Shown here piece after piece: positions 15,576 through 22,495 of a stretch of 34,615 bases of DNA. Each line of letters opens with the position of its first letter. Position 1 is the stretch's first letter. Source of the stretch: Oscillospiraceae bacterium (GTDB taxonomy: Bacteria > Bacillota > Clostridia > Oscillospirales > Oscillospiraceae). The stretch covers positions 1 through 34,615 of the forward strand of contig CADAUZ010000027.1 in the NCBI GenBank assembly GCA_902791215.1, written 5' to 3'. The translations under genes were made by a program, and so were the position numbers. The notes under the pieces are model-generated. The model did not search any database, was not told the origin of the DNA, and saw only the letters and a program-made list of their open reading frames with translations.

Positions 15576-17375
15576 TCAGTAGGTCTTCTCAAGCCTGGTC
15601 CAGCCGTCGGGGGCGTAGGCGTCGGGGCCCATGTAGAGCCGGTCGCCGTCCTGGTACACCGTGTCATATTGGGTGCTGACCTTGATGCGGCTGCCGTCGG
15701 TGGTCTCGTACTCGTCGCGCTCGTAGATCACGTCGCTCCACTGGTCGGCAAACTTGCTGGAATCATAGTCCGGGGAGTTCTCCGCCTCGGTGACCCAACT
15801 GCCGGAGCTGCCCAGAATGTACTCCATGGATTTCTGCATGAGGCCGGCATGGATGGCGTCGTCGATGGCCGAGCCGTAGCGTATGTTGACATAGAGAAAT
15901 TCAAAGGTGAAGTCGGAATTGGCAACTACCGTGTTGAAGACGGGGCGGTACTGATCGTAAGCCTCACGGGAATCGGCGATGAACATGAAGGAAATCGGCA
16001 CGTTCCAGTAAGTGCAGTCGAGATCCACGCGGCCATTGTTGACGTCGACCCTTGCCGCGGTGACGAGGGTATAATACTCAATATAAGTATTGCCATAGCG
16101 GTAGAGATTGTCCGCGGCGGTGCCTTCACAGCCGATGGGCGTGATGAGTGCGGCGAGGTTTGCCCGGAGCTTGACCTGGGCTGCCTCCTGCACCATGGCG
16201 AGAATGGAATCCGCCACGGGATAGGAGCCAATAAGCTCCGCCCCGCCGTAGCCCTCGTTCTGCAGCCCTACCTGCTGCACCCCGTCCGCGTCCCGATAGT
16301 GGAGGGTTGTTATGTACAGGCCCGGATCCGTGCCCTCGCCGACGCGTGTGCCGTTGTACGTCATGTCCGCCAGCGCCTGGTTGCTGACTATGAGGATCGC
16401 GGCCTTCCCGTCCGGGCTTTGCAGTGTCACACGGCCGACGCCGGGACTGGAGGTGCTCATGAAGCTCCAGTTGACGCTGACCGAGCTATCCCAGCCGGAG
16501 GGCACCAGAACCTTGGCGGTGGGGACGCCGGTCTGCGGATCATAGAGGGTCTGGGCGCTGAAATATCCCTGCCCGCCCCCGGAGGTGCTCTGCGTCTGGG
16601 CGGGGGAGACGTTCTGCGTGCCGGGCCGCTGCTGATGGGAGGCACTGTCACCCGTACCCTCCGGATAGACAGGGGTCACAGTCTCCCCGTTGTGCCAGGT
16701 ATAGAGAGAGTTATAATTGACGAAGATTTTCCCCTTCTCATATGCAAGCTGCGTGGCGGTGAACTGCTTTTCGCTGACAGCGGTCTCATCCTCACCCTTT
16801 AGGAGAAAATACGGCCCGCCCGCGGCATTGTCGTCGTAGATCACGCCCTCCTGCACCCGTGCCCAGCCCGTGTCGTCCAAACGGTAGATCAGGGAAAAGG
16901 ATTCGGAGGCGGAGCCGCTGCCCTCCCGCAGGAGTGTCCCGTCGCCGCGCAGATAGAGCGCGTCCCGCTCCCCGGCTGTGAAGACAGGGGTGGGCTCGCC
17001 GTCGACGACGGTGTAGAGCTGGTAGATGCTCTCAATGTAATACGGGGTATTGTTGCCGATGAAAAGCTCGTCGATCCCGTCACCGTTGATGTCCTGCAAA
17101 TAGTATCCCACCAGCGCCTTTTCATCCTCATGCAGGTAGGCGAGCATATAGCACAGGCCCATCTCTTCAATGTCCCCGGGCGTCAGGGGCATGTACCAGT
17201 CGGCGTAGAGCACGTCGTAATATTTTTGCAGGATCTCGTCATAGATGCCGCTGTTTTGCGCATGGGAAGGGAGCCCTGCCATCCGTCCGTCGCCCGCAGC
17301 CTCCGCGCAGGCCGGGAAGCTGCCCAGCAGCAGAAACGCGCAGAGGAGGGCTGCCAGCAATGCTTTTCTTTTCAT
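15576..17375 (-). CDS. Exported protein of unknown function with a Ca-binding-like motif
   Basis: A 599-residue protein with a signal peptide (MKRKALLAALLCAFLLLGSF, cleavage near CAEA-AG). I do not recognise the family. The N-terminal half contains DINGDGIDELFIG (about 95-107), a DxNxDG calcium-binding-type loop also seen in FG-GAP/VCBS-like proteins. A Ser/Gln/Gly-rich linker (about 243-272) separates it from a C-terminal half rich in beta strands (LVPSGWDSSVSVNWSF onward). GGAGG lies 8 bases before the ATG. It follows another exported protein by 50 bases, probably in one operon. It is likely a secreted or wall-associated protein. Confidence 0.8.
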   Translation of the reverse strand: MKRKALLAALLCAFLLLGSFPACAEAAGDGRMAGLPSHAQNSGIYDEILQKYYDVLYADWYMPLTPGDIEEMGLCYMLAYLHEDEKALVGYYLQDINGDGIDELFIGNNTPYYIESIYQLYTVVDGEPTPVFTAGERDALYLRGDGTLLREGSGSASESFSLIYRLDDTGWARVQEGVIYDDNAAGGPYFLLKGEDETAVSEKQFTATQLAYEKGKIFVNYNSLYTWHNGETVTPVYPEGTGDSASHQQRPGTQNVSPAQTQSTSGGGQGYFSAQTLYDPQTGVPTAKVLVPSGWDSSVSVNWSFMSTSSPGVGRVTLQSPDGKAAILIVSNQALADMTYNGTRVGEGTDPGLYITTLHYRDADGVQQVGLQNEGYGGAELIGSYPVADSILAMVQEAAQVKLRANLAALITPIGCEGTAADNLYRYGNTYIEYYTLVTAARVDVNNGRVDLDCTYWNVPISFMFIADSREAYDQYRPVFNTVVANSDFTFEFLYVNIRYGSAIDDAIHAGLMQKSMEYILGSSGSWVTEAENSPDYDSSKFADQWSDVIYERDEYETTDGSRIKVSTQYDTVYQDGDRLYMGPDAYAPDGWTRLEKTY

Positions 17376-17390
17376 GATGTCTGCCTCCTG

Positions 17391-17405
17391 TCAAATAGAA
17401 TTTGA
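17391..17405. promoter_or_regulatory. Dyad upstream of the 599-residue exported protein
   Basis: TCAAAT and ATTTGA are exact reverse complements around AGA, just before the ribosome site. The core ATAGAATTTGA is shared with the dyad at 4971-4988. Downstream (plus strand) it continues GAGCGCTTTAA, which partly fits a catabolite-response pattern. Confidence 0.3.
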
Positions 17406-17425
17406 GCGCTTTAACCTGCAGCGGA

Positions 17426-18394
17426 TCACGCAATCAGATTGACCGCGTAACCGAAGAGATCATGAACGCCGACACCGGATGCGTTGACGGTGTACCACGC
17501 AGAAGTCGCGGTATGATACGTACCGTCTCCGTTCGGCACGATCTCATAGAGGTGCACGGTGTACGTCCCATCGCCGTTGTCTTCCACATCGGCCTCCGGC
17601 GGATAAAAGCCGCTGATGCGTTTATAATGCATCTGCGCCATCCGTTTGAGCTCCGCTTCACTCTCTGCCTCTCTCTGCAAAAAAGCTCTGGGCCGGAGCG
17701 TATAGTCGCCGGAATATTCCCCGGTTCCTTTCAGCGTCAGGAGGATCAGGCCCTGCTCATAGGAAATTTCGGCGGCTTCGAAAGCGATGTCTGTATTGTC
17801 GCTTGAAATGATTTTGACCGCCTTTTTCGTATGGTCGTCGCTGCTCTCCGCTTGCAGGTGCCATTCGGTGCCATCGGCAAAATGCAGCTCGGCATAGTCC
17901 TTGTTCAGCAGTACCCATGTCTGCAGTTTGTTGTCGGAATATGCTTCATACACGACGCCCGCCTTTGCCGGGGTCATCTCATAAAGTCCCGTCAGGATCG
18001 TGCTGGAGGGGCCGCCGGCCAGCGTTTTGTCGTCCCGCTCTATATAGAGCCTCACACAGCTCTCTTGAATCGTAAGAGATACCGTTTTGAACCAGTTCGA
18101 AATGTCGTTTCCTTTTGCGTCCCATACGGTTTCGATGCGGTAGGTGTCCTGATGCGACTCCGGTACGGAGGCTTTGAAGTCCAGAACATAGTAGGTTTCG
18201 TACCATGAATCGGTTTGGAAGAAGCAGTGCAGCACGACATTGTCGGCGACGCTTCCCGTAAAGTCCAGCCAGTATTTCGGCATTCCGCCCTCTTCATACA
18301 CGTAGGCGCCGCTGATCGGCGTCTCGGCATACACCGGGGCCGCCAGCGCGATCAAAAGGCTCAAAGCAAGAAATAACGCGCAGATCTTTTTCAT
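17426..18394 (-). CDS. Exported protein of unknown function
   Basis: A 322-residue protein with a clear signal peptide (MKKICALFLALSLLIALAAPVYA-ET). I do not recognise the family. The mature part is beta-rich with no catalytic motif apparent. Its C terminus has VEDNGDGTYTVHLYEIVPNG followed by DGTYHTATSAWYTV, resembling small extracellular beta-sandwich modules common in clostridial exported proteins. The start at 18394 was chosen because GGAGAGGG lies 8 bases upstream and the signal peptide begins there; the open frame runs on to 18541. It has its own strong promoter at 18513-18541 and is probably followed in the same transcript by the 599-residue exported protein. Confidence 0.8.
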   Translation of the reverse strand: MKKICALFLALSLLIALAAPVYAETPISGAYVYEEGGMPKYWLDFTGSVADNVVLHCFFQTDSWYETYYVLDFKASVPESHQDTYRIETVWDAKGNDISNWFKTVSLTIQESCVRLYIERDDKTLAGGPSSTILTGLYEMTPAKAGVVYEAYSDNKLQTWVLLNKDYAELHFADGTEWHLQAESSDDHTKKAVKIISSDNTDIAFEAAEISYEQGLILLTLKGTGEYSGDYTLRPRAFLQREAESEAELKRMAQMHYKRISGFYPPEADVEDNGDGTYTVHLYEIVPNGDGTYHTATSAWYTVNASGVGVHDLFGYAVNLIA

Positions 18395-18512
18395 TTGTTG
18401 ATCCCTCTCCTTTCCTCTGTCCAACGCTGCTCCGTATTGCTGACGCTTTAAGCATACCATACCATCACTTCCGCGACAGACCACTTTTAACATACTTCGC
18501 CGATGTAATTTC

Positions 18513-18541
18513 ATTATATCAGGTGTGAGCAGGATATACAA
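18513..18541 (-). promoter_or_regulatory. Promoter of the exported-protein operon
   Basis: On the minus strand, TTGTAT (18541-18536), 17 bases and a perfect TATAAT (18518-18513), the latter preceded by TGA. The leader is about 115 bases. Confidence 0.75.
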
Positions 18542-18588
18542 CAGGTATTTCGATTATGCAGGTGCGGTACTTGACCGCAAGCCTGAGT

Positions 18589-18723
18589 CGGAGAAATGGA
18601 TCCCCTCCTGCGCAATCAGGCACACGGAAAACCGCTGCTTGCAGCAGTCCCCGGGTGCCTGTGTGGTAAGGGGAATGAAACTGTACTCTTCTTTCGCATG
18701 AAAGCGTGACGCAGATATCTCCG
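18589..18723. ncRNA. Candidate structured RNA
   Basis: The 18395-18970 gap contains a nested fold. The closing stem pairs CGGAGAAAT (18589-18597) with ATATCTCCG (18715-18723), with one mismatch. Inside lie TCCCCT/AGGGGA (18601-18606/18669-18674), CAGGCAC/GTGCCTG (18617-18623/18655-18661) topped by GCTG-CTTG-CAGC, and a second hairpin CTTTC-GCAT-GAAAG (18691-18704). This junction architecture suggests a riboswitch-like or small RNA. I do not recognise a known class, and the transcribed strand is uncertain. Confidence 0.3.
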
Positions 18724-18725
18724 TC

Positions 18726-18754
18726 TTGTGCTTTCGCCGTGCTTATATTATAAT
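18726..18754 (+). promoter_or_regulatory. Promoter of the GH3 hexosaminidase gene
   Basis: TTGTGC (18726-18731), 17 bases and a perfect TATAAT (18749-18754). A second TATAAT at 18760-18765 lacks a -35. The leader would be about 210 bases and begins with the GAAACGCC-GAAA-GGCGTTTC hairpin (18769-18788). Confidence 0.6.
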
Positions 18755-18764
18755 GACTATATAA

Positions 18765-18971
18765 TGGCGAAACGCCGAAAGGCGTTTCAGCGAGCCGCGG
18801 AACAGCTCAGCCGCCGGACTGGACGGCGTGGACCTGATCGGCGACGGGCAGATCGCCGAGGCGGTGCAGTATCGAACACGGGACTGGACGTATGGGGAGA
18901 TAGTTACAGAACACAGAGAATTGTCCCTGCGTGTTCAAATAAATGAAAAAATGTACAAAAGGAGGGCCTGA
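18765..18971 (+). pseudogene. Coding-like frame overlapping the GH3 start
   Basis: This frame is open from the TAA at 18762 to TGA 18969-18971, which overlaps the GH3 ATG (TGATG). From about 18819 it reads like a real soluble protein: GLDGVDLIGDGQIAEAVQYR, then TRDWTYGEIVTEHRELSLRV. There is no ATG and no good ribosome site; GTG 18828 is the first possible start. It may be a gene remnant or a short upstream peptide translationally coupled to the GH3 gene. I cannot place the family. Confidence 0.3.
18769..18788 (+). promoter_or_regulatory. GNRA-loop hairpin at the 5' end of the GH3 transcript
   Basis: A perfect 8-bp stem is closed by a GAAA tetraloop. Placed within a few bases of the expected transcript start, it could stabilise the 5' end of the mRNA. 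Confidence 0.4.
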
Positions 18972-20920
18972 TGAAAATAATACTTGCTTGTCTCATTTCC
19001 CTTGCGCTGTTCATTTCCCTTGCGCTGCCCGCCTCAATGTGTGAGGCCGCGAACAGCGAGTATATCGAGACAATTCTCAACGGCATGACGCTGGAAGAGA
19101 AGGTGGGCCAGATGATGCTCGTCTCCTTTCGCGTCTGGAAGGAAATGCCTGAGACGGGTAGCGAGGACAATGCCACGGTGGAGAACGCCGAAGTGGAGAT
19201 CCCGGAGGTGAATGTCACCGAGCTGAACGATGAGATCCGCCAGTGCCTGCACGACTATCACTTCGGCGGCACGGCGCTGTTTGCCGAAAACTGCCGGGAC
19301 GCAGAGCAAGTGCTGCGTCTGGTGGCGGACCTCCAGGCTGAAAACCAGGCGGGCGGCGGCCTGCCGCTTTTAGTGGCCGCCGATCAGGAGGGCGGCACCG
19401 TCTCACGCCTGGGCTTCGGCACCAGCGGCACAGGCAACATGGCGCTGGCTGCCACGGGCGACCCCGAAAACGCCCGGGCGATGGCCGCGATCTACGGAGC
19501 AGAGCTCTCTGCGCTGGGAATCAACGCCGACTTTGCACCGGTGATGGATATCAACGCCAACCCGAACAACCCGGTCATCGGCGTGCGGTCTTTCTCGGAC
19601 GACCCTCAGACGGTCTCGGCATTCGGCGACGCGTTCATAGACGGCCTGCACAGCGCAGGGACGATCGTCACGCTGAAGCACTTCCCGGGCCACGGCAATA
19701 CCGACGTGGACAGCCACACAGGCCTGCCCTGCATCGACCGGAGCTACGACGAGCTGAAGGCCGTCGAGCTGCTGCCCTTCCAGGCGGCCATCGACGCCGG
19801 GGCGGACGCGGTGATGACCGCCCACATCGTGTATCCGCAGATTGAGACGGGGACCCACATCTCTGCCTCCACGGGCGAGGAGATCTCTCTTCCGGCCACC
19901 ATGAGCAAGGTCATACTTACGGACATACTGCGGGGCGACATGGGCTTTGAGGGCGTGGTGGTTTCCGACGCGCTGGACATGGCTGCCATCTCCGCAAATT
20001 TCACCGACGAGGACACGCTGCGGCTGACCATCAATGCAGGCGTGGACATGTTGATTATGCCGATCATTAAGGATACCAACCAGTTCGAGCGCAACAAGCG
20101 CATGGTGGACCTGGCGGTCGACATGGTGAAGCGCGGCGAGATCGACGAGGCCCGGGTAGACGAATCCGTGCGCCGCATACTGACCCTCAAACATAAGTAC
20201 GGCTTGCTGGAGCAGACGGATTTCACCATCACCGATGAGCAGGCGGCCGCAGCGGTATCGCTCGCAGGCAGCGCCGAAAACCGTCGTTTCGCCTGGGAAC
20301 TCGCCGGGAAGGCCAACACGCTGGTAAGAAACGAAAACGGTGCCTTTCCCATCGACATGGGGTCGGATGAGACTGCGGTGATACTGTTCGCGGACTCCGG
20401 CGCCAGCCGCGCCTGCGCGGGCGACCTGGCCAAGCAGCTGCTGGGTGAGCAGGGTGAGCGGATCACCGTCATGGTCAACGACACCGAGAACGGTGAGGGC
20501 TGCGTGGAGGCCGCGGCGCAGGCGGATCACGCGGTGCTGGTCAGCCGGGTATACAACGCGGCCTGCCTCGATCCCGACACGGACGAAGGCTTCTCCACGG
20601 CGGTGTTCGATCGGATCATCGAGGCGCGGCACGCGGCGGGAAAGACCGTCATCGTCGTGTCCTGCCAGCTGCCCTATGACGCGGCCCGCTTCCCGGAGGC
20701 GGACGCCATGCTGCTGACCTACGGCTCCACCATGATGCGCAAGCTGCCGGCGGAGACCGGCGAGGGCAGCGCCTGGGCGCCGAACCTGCCCGCGGCCCTG
20801 TGTGCCTGCTTTGGCGTCGGCGGAGCGGAGGGACGGCTGCCGGTCGACATTCCTACCCTGGACGAAAACTACGGTATCACCGACACTGAGCTGTACGCGC
20901 GGGGGTATCGGGCAGAGTAG
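18971..20920 (+). CDS. Exported GH3 beta-N-acetylhexosaminidase (NagZ-like)
   Basis: A 649-residue enzyme expected to release N-acetylglucosamine from peptidoglycan fragments or other glycans. The NagZ-type signature KHFPGHGNTDVDSH lies at 236-249, with the D247/H249 dyad used as general acid/base in this subgroup. The nucleophile is D333 in VVSDALDMAAI, and AADQEGG (136-142) binds substrate. A second alpha/beta domain (about 420-649) follows, so it has the two-domain, Gram-positive form. The signal peptide is strong (MKIILACLISLALFISLALP), so it acts outside the membrane. AAAAGGAGG lies 6-7 bases before the ATG. An acidic insert (about 62-85) enlarges the barrel's start. Confidence 0.93.
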   Translation: MKIILACLISLALFISLALPASMCEAANSEYIETILNGMTLEEKVGQMMLVSFRVWKEMPETGSEDNATVENAEVEIPEVNVTELNDEIRQCLHDYHFGGTALFAENCRDAEQVLRLVADLQAENQAGGGLPLLVAADQEGGTVSRLGFGTSGTGNMALAATGDPENARAMAAIYGAELSALGINADFAPVMDINANPNNPVIGVRSFSDDPQTVSAFGDAFIDGLHSAGTIVTLKHFPGHGNTDVDSHTGLPCIDRSYDELKAVELLPFQAAIDAGADAVMTAHIVYPQIETGTHISASTGEEISLPATMSKVILTDILRGDMGFEGVVVSDALDMAAISANFTDEDTLRLTINAGVDMLIMPIIKDTNQFERNKRMVDLAVDMVKRGEIDEARVDESVRRILTLKHKYGLLEQTDFTITDEQAAAAVSLAGSAENRRFAWELAGKANTLVRNENGAFPIDMGSDETAVILFADSGASRACAGDLAKQLLGEQGERITVMVNDTENGEGCVEAAAQADHAVLVSRVYNAACLDPDTDEGFSTAVFDRIIEARHAAGKTVIVVSCQLPYDAARFPEADAMLLTYGSTMMRKLPAETGEGSAWAPNLPAALCACFGVGGAEGRLPVDIPTLDENYGITDTELYARGYRAE

Positions 20921-20995
20921 TTTTGAAAGAGACGATCAAACACTTTATCCCGCAAGGGGCAATAACAGACCATAACTATGACAAGGAGACCGATC

Positions 20996-21403
20996 ATGTG
21001 GACTGAACTGAAAACCGAAGAAGAACTCTCGGACTTTATGCGCCTGGTCTGCGGCTTTCACGACAGCGTACTCAAGGAGCTTTCCTATGTCAGCGGCGCT
21101 TATGTGGACGAAAACCTCAACATGTATCCTTTGAACGATAAAGCCTGCCTGCGTGTGTTGATCCAGCGGCAGGACGAGACGATGCCCGCACTGGAGCTGG
21201 AGTTTTCAGGCTTGCAGGAGCTGCGGCTTTACCCGACAGATCCTTCTTATACCAGCGAGATTCTGGACGCTGCCCTGTTCCTCCGGAACGGGCTTGTCTG
21301 CTGGTGTGACTGCGGCGACATAGGCCCGGAGAATTTCGACGATTACCGCGGGACAAGTGTCTGCGCCAAATCGCTGCGCTGGCGGCCAATTGCCGGAGTA
21401 TAG
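20996..21403 (+). CDS. Conserved hypothetical protein
   Basis: A 135-residue cytoplasmic protein beginning MWTELKTEEELSDFM. The segments FHDSVLKELSYVSGAYVDEN, LRVLIQRQ and LELEFSGLQELRL recall a clostridial hypothetical family I have seen but cannot name. It has no signal peptide or membrane segment. The start at 20996 has AAGGAG 7 bases upstream; the longer frame from 20978 lacks a site. It follows the GH3 gene by 75 bases and may share its transcript. It ends at the inward-facing tRNA terminator. Confidence 0.7.
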   Translation: MWTELKTEEELSDFMRLVCGFHDSVLKELSYVSGAYVDENLNMYPLNDKACLRVLIQRQDETMPALELEFSGLQELRLYPTDPSYTSEILDAALFLRNGLVCWCDCGDIGPENFDDYRGTSVCAKSLRWRPIAGV

Positions 21404-21415
21404 GAAAAGAATGCA

Positions 21416-21451
21416 GCAAAACAAAAAACAGCCGCCCCGAATGGGACGACT
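21416..21451 (-). terminator. Terminator of the displaced tRNA gene
   Basis: On the minus strand AGTCGTCCC-ATTC-GGGGCGGCT (two mismatches) is followed by GTTTTTTGTTTTG. It lies 7 bases past the CCA end of the tRNA half, as expected for a native tRNA transcription unit. It would also stop the convergent plus-strand gene only weakly. Confidence 0.7.
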
Positions 21452-21457
21452 GAGTTC

Positions 21458-21502
21458 TGGAGCGGCTGCCCGGATTCGAATTAGGGACCTCATCCTTACC
21501 AA
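21458..21502 (-). pseudogene. 3' half of tRNA-Thr(GGU), positions 32-76
   Basis: Read on the minus strand, the 45 bases match canonical tRNA numbering exactly. The anticodon loop is TTGGTAA (32-38, anticodon GGT), followed by GGATG (39-43), variable AGGTC, T-loop TTCGAAT (54-60), acceptor CAGCCGC, discriminator T and CCA. The 5' half is missing: the bases before the loop (GTCGA) do not pair with GGATG. T-stem positions 52-53 are A where pairing needs G, so the half has decayed. This is what a tRNA-integrating element leaves at its far end. Confidence 0.75.
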
Positions 21503-21662
21503 TCGACTGGCGACCTTGACAGGGAGTATCTGCTCATACCAACTGATCCTCAAAAACCAAGTGATACCAACGGTTTGCGGGATTTTAAATACCAATCTTC
21601 GTTGAGGAAATTCAGGAATATACTGGTAAAAATGACCCTAAAATCACCCCTAAAAAAGGCCT

Positions 21663-21782
21663 TTGCAGGAAAATTGTAGGAAAAAGCCTTGGTTTGGATC
21701 TCAGTCCAACCTCATCCTGACAGTTCTTGACTTTTTAAAAATTCAAGCTGATTTTTGCTCGTTGTAGGAAGATTGTAGGAAA
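21663..21782 (+). repeat. Two tandem pairs of TTGYAGGAAR repeats
   Basis: Copies start at 21663 (TTGCAGGAAA), 21674 (TTGTAGGAAA), 21762 (TTGTAGGAAG) and 21773 (TTGTAGGAAA). Each pair is spaced 11 bases, and the pairs are 99 bases apart. Direct ~10-bp repeats beside a tRNA junction resemble arm-type binding sites of tyrosine recombinases. No gene occupies 21404-21832. Confidence 0.6.
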
Positions 21783-21826
21783 TATCCCCCGCCGGCAGTT
21801 TCAAAACACCGCCGGCGGGGGGATAT
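21782..21826 (-). terminator. Terminator of the SIMPL-domain gene
   Basis: ATATCCCCCGCCGGC (21782-21796) pairs with the sequence at 21811-21826 with a single bulged G. The stop codon of the SIMPL gene is 7 bases away. On the minus strand ATATTTCC follows. Confidence 0.7.
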
Positions 21827-21832
21827 GCTTCT

Positions 21833-22495
21833 TTATCCGATTTCCCACACAAGCGTGACAGTATCAGAGACGCTGATATCGTCCGGCTCAATGTCCAGAT
21901 CATAGCTCTTGGCTGCCATCGGGGCGGTGCAGCATTCCATCATAACATCTCCGTTCATGGGGCGATACTCAAAATCGATCTCGCCCCAGGAATAGTCGAC
22001 GGTCTGGATATCCTTCAGCGTGACTCCGGCGGCCTGGGTCAGAACGGACGCCTTTTCCTTCGCGTCGGCAACGGCCTTTCCAAGCAGCGTGTTCTTTGCC
22101 GCCTCCGGGTCGCTTACTGTATAGCTGATCCGGAACTCGGGCCTGACCTTGCAATTGGCCAGCGCATACAGCACCTTGCCCAGACGATCGTTGTCAGACG
22201 GAAACTCGACCTTCAACATGTGGCGGAAACGATAGCCGGAAAAGCGCTGCTTATAGCTGCCATCGCGATCTTTGTAGCTCTCATACTCGGTATCGACGCT
22301 GAAGTTGAGCGTTTTCAGATCGGCCCGTTCAAAACCGAAGGCGGAGAGGACATCTTTCAGAGCTTCCGTTTCATCGGAAGAATGCCGCAGCGTTTCGCCA
22401 TAGTCTTTGAATAACCCATCGAGAGTCATGGTGATGCGGGTCATATCAGGCTTCACTTTGATCTGGCCTTTGCCGGTAACACGAATCGTTCTCAT
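21833..22495 (-). CDS. SIMPL-domain (DUF541) protein
   Basis: A 220-residue protein spanning one SIMPL domain: it begins MRTIRVTGKGQIKVKPDMT, has FSGYRFRHMLKV in the middle, and ends VSDTVTLVWEIG, all typical. Unlike many relatives it has no signal peptide, so it should be cytoplasmic. The domain's biochemical role is unclear; relatives are tied to oxidative stress or secretion. Its ATG overlaps the stop of the ADP-ribosylglycohydrolase gene (ATGA), so the two are translationally coupled. AGGGAG lies 6 bases upstream. Confidence 0.88.
   Translation of the reverse strand: MRTIRVTGKGQIKVKPDMTRITMTLDGLFKDYGETLRHSSDETEALKDVLSAFGFERADLKTLNFSVDTEYESYKDRDGSYKQRFSGYRFRHMLKVEFPSDNDRLGKVLYALANCKVRPEFRISYTVSDPEAAKNTLLGKAVADAKEKASVLTQAAGVTLKDIQTVDYSWGEIDFEYRPMNGDVMMECCTAPMAAKSYDLDIEPDDISVSDTVTLVWEIG

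Noticed and set aside
18589-18723. 6S RNA
   Set aside because: The 5' side of the central bubble is almost absent and the length is short, so the usual 6S layout is not met; kept only as an unclassified structured RNA.
21458-21502. A complete functional tRNA gene
   Set aside because: No 5' half pairs with the acceptor or anticodon stems, and T-stem pairs 52-53 are broken.
21663-21782. Tandem TTGTAGGAA repeats as a CRISPR array
   Set aside because: Repeats are only 10-11 bases and the spacing is too short and irregular for repeat-spacer units; no cas gene is present. I see no CRISPR array in the window.
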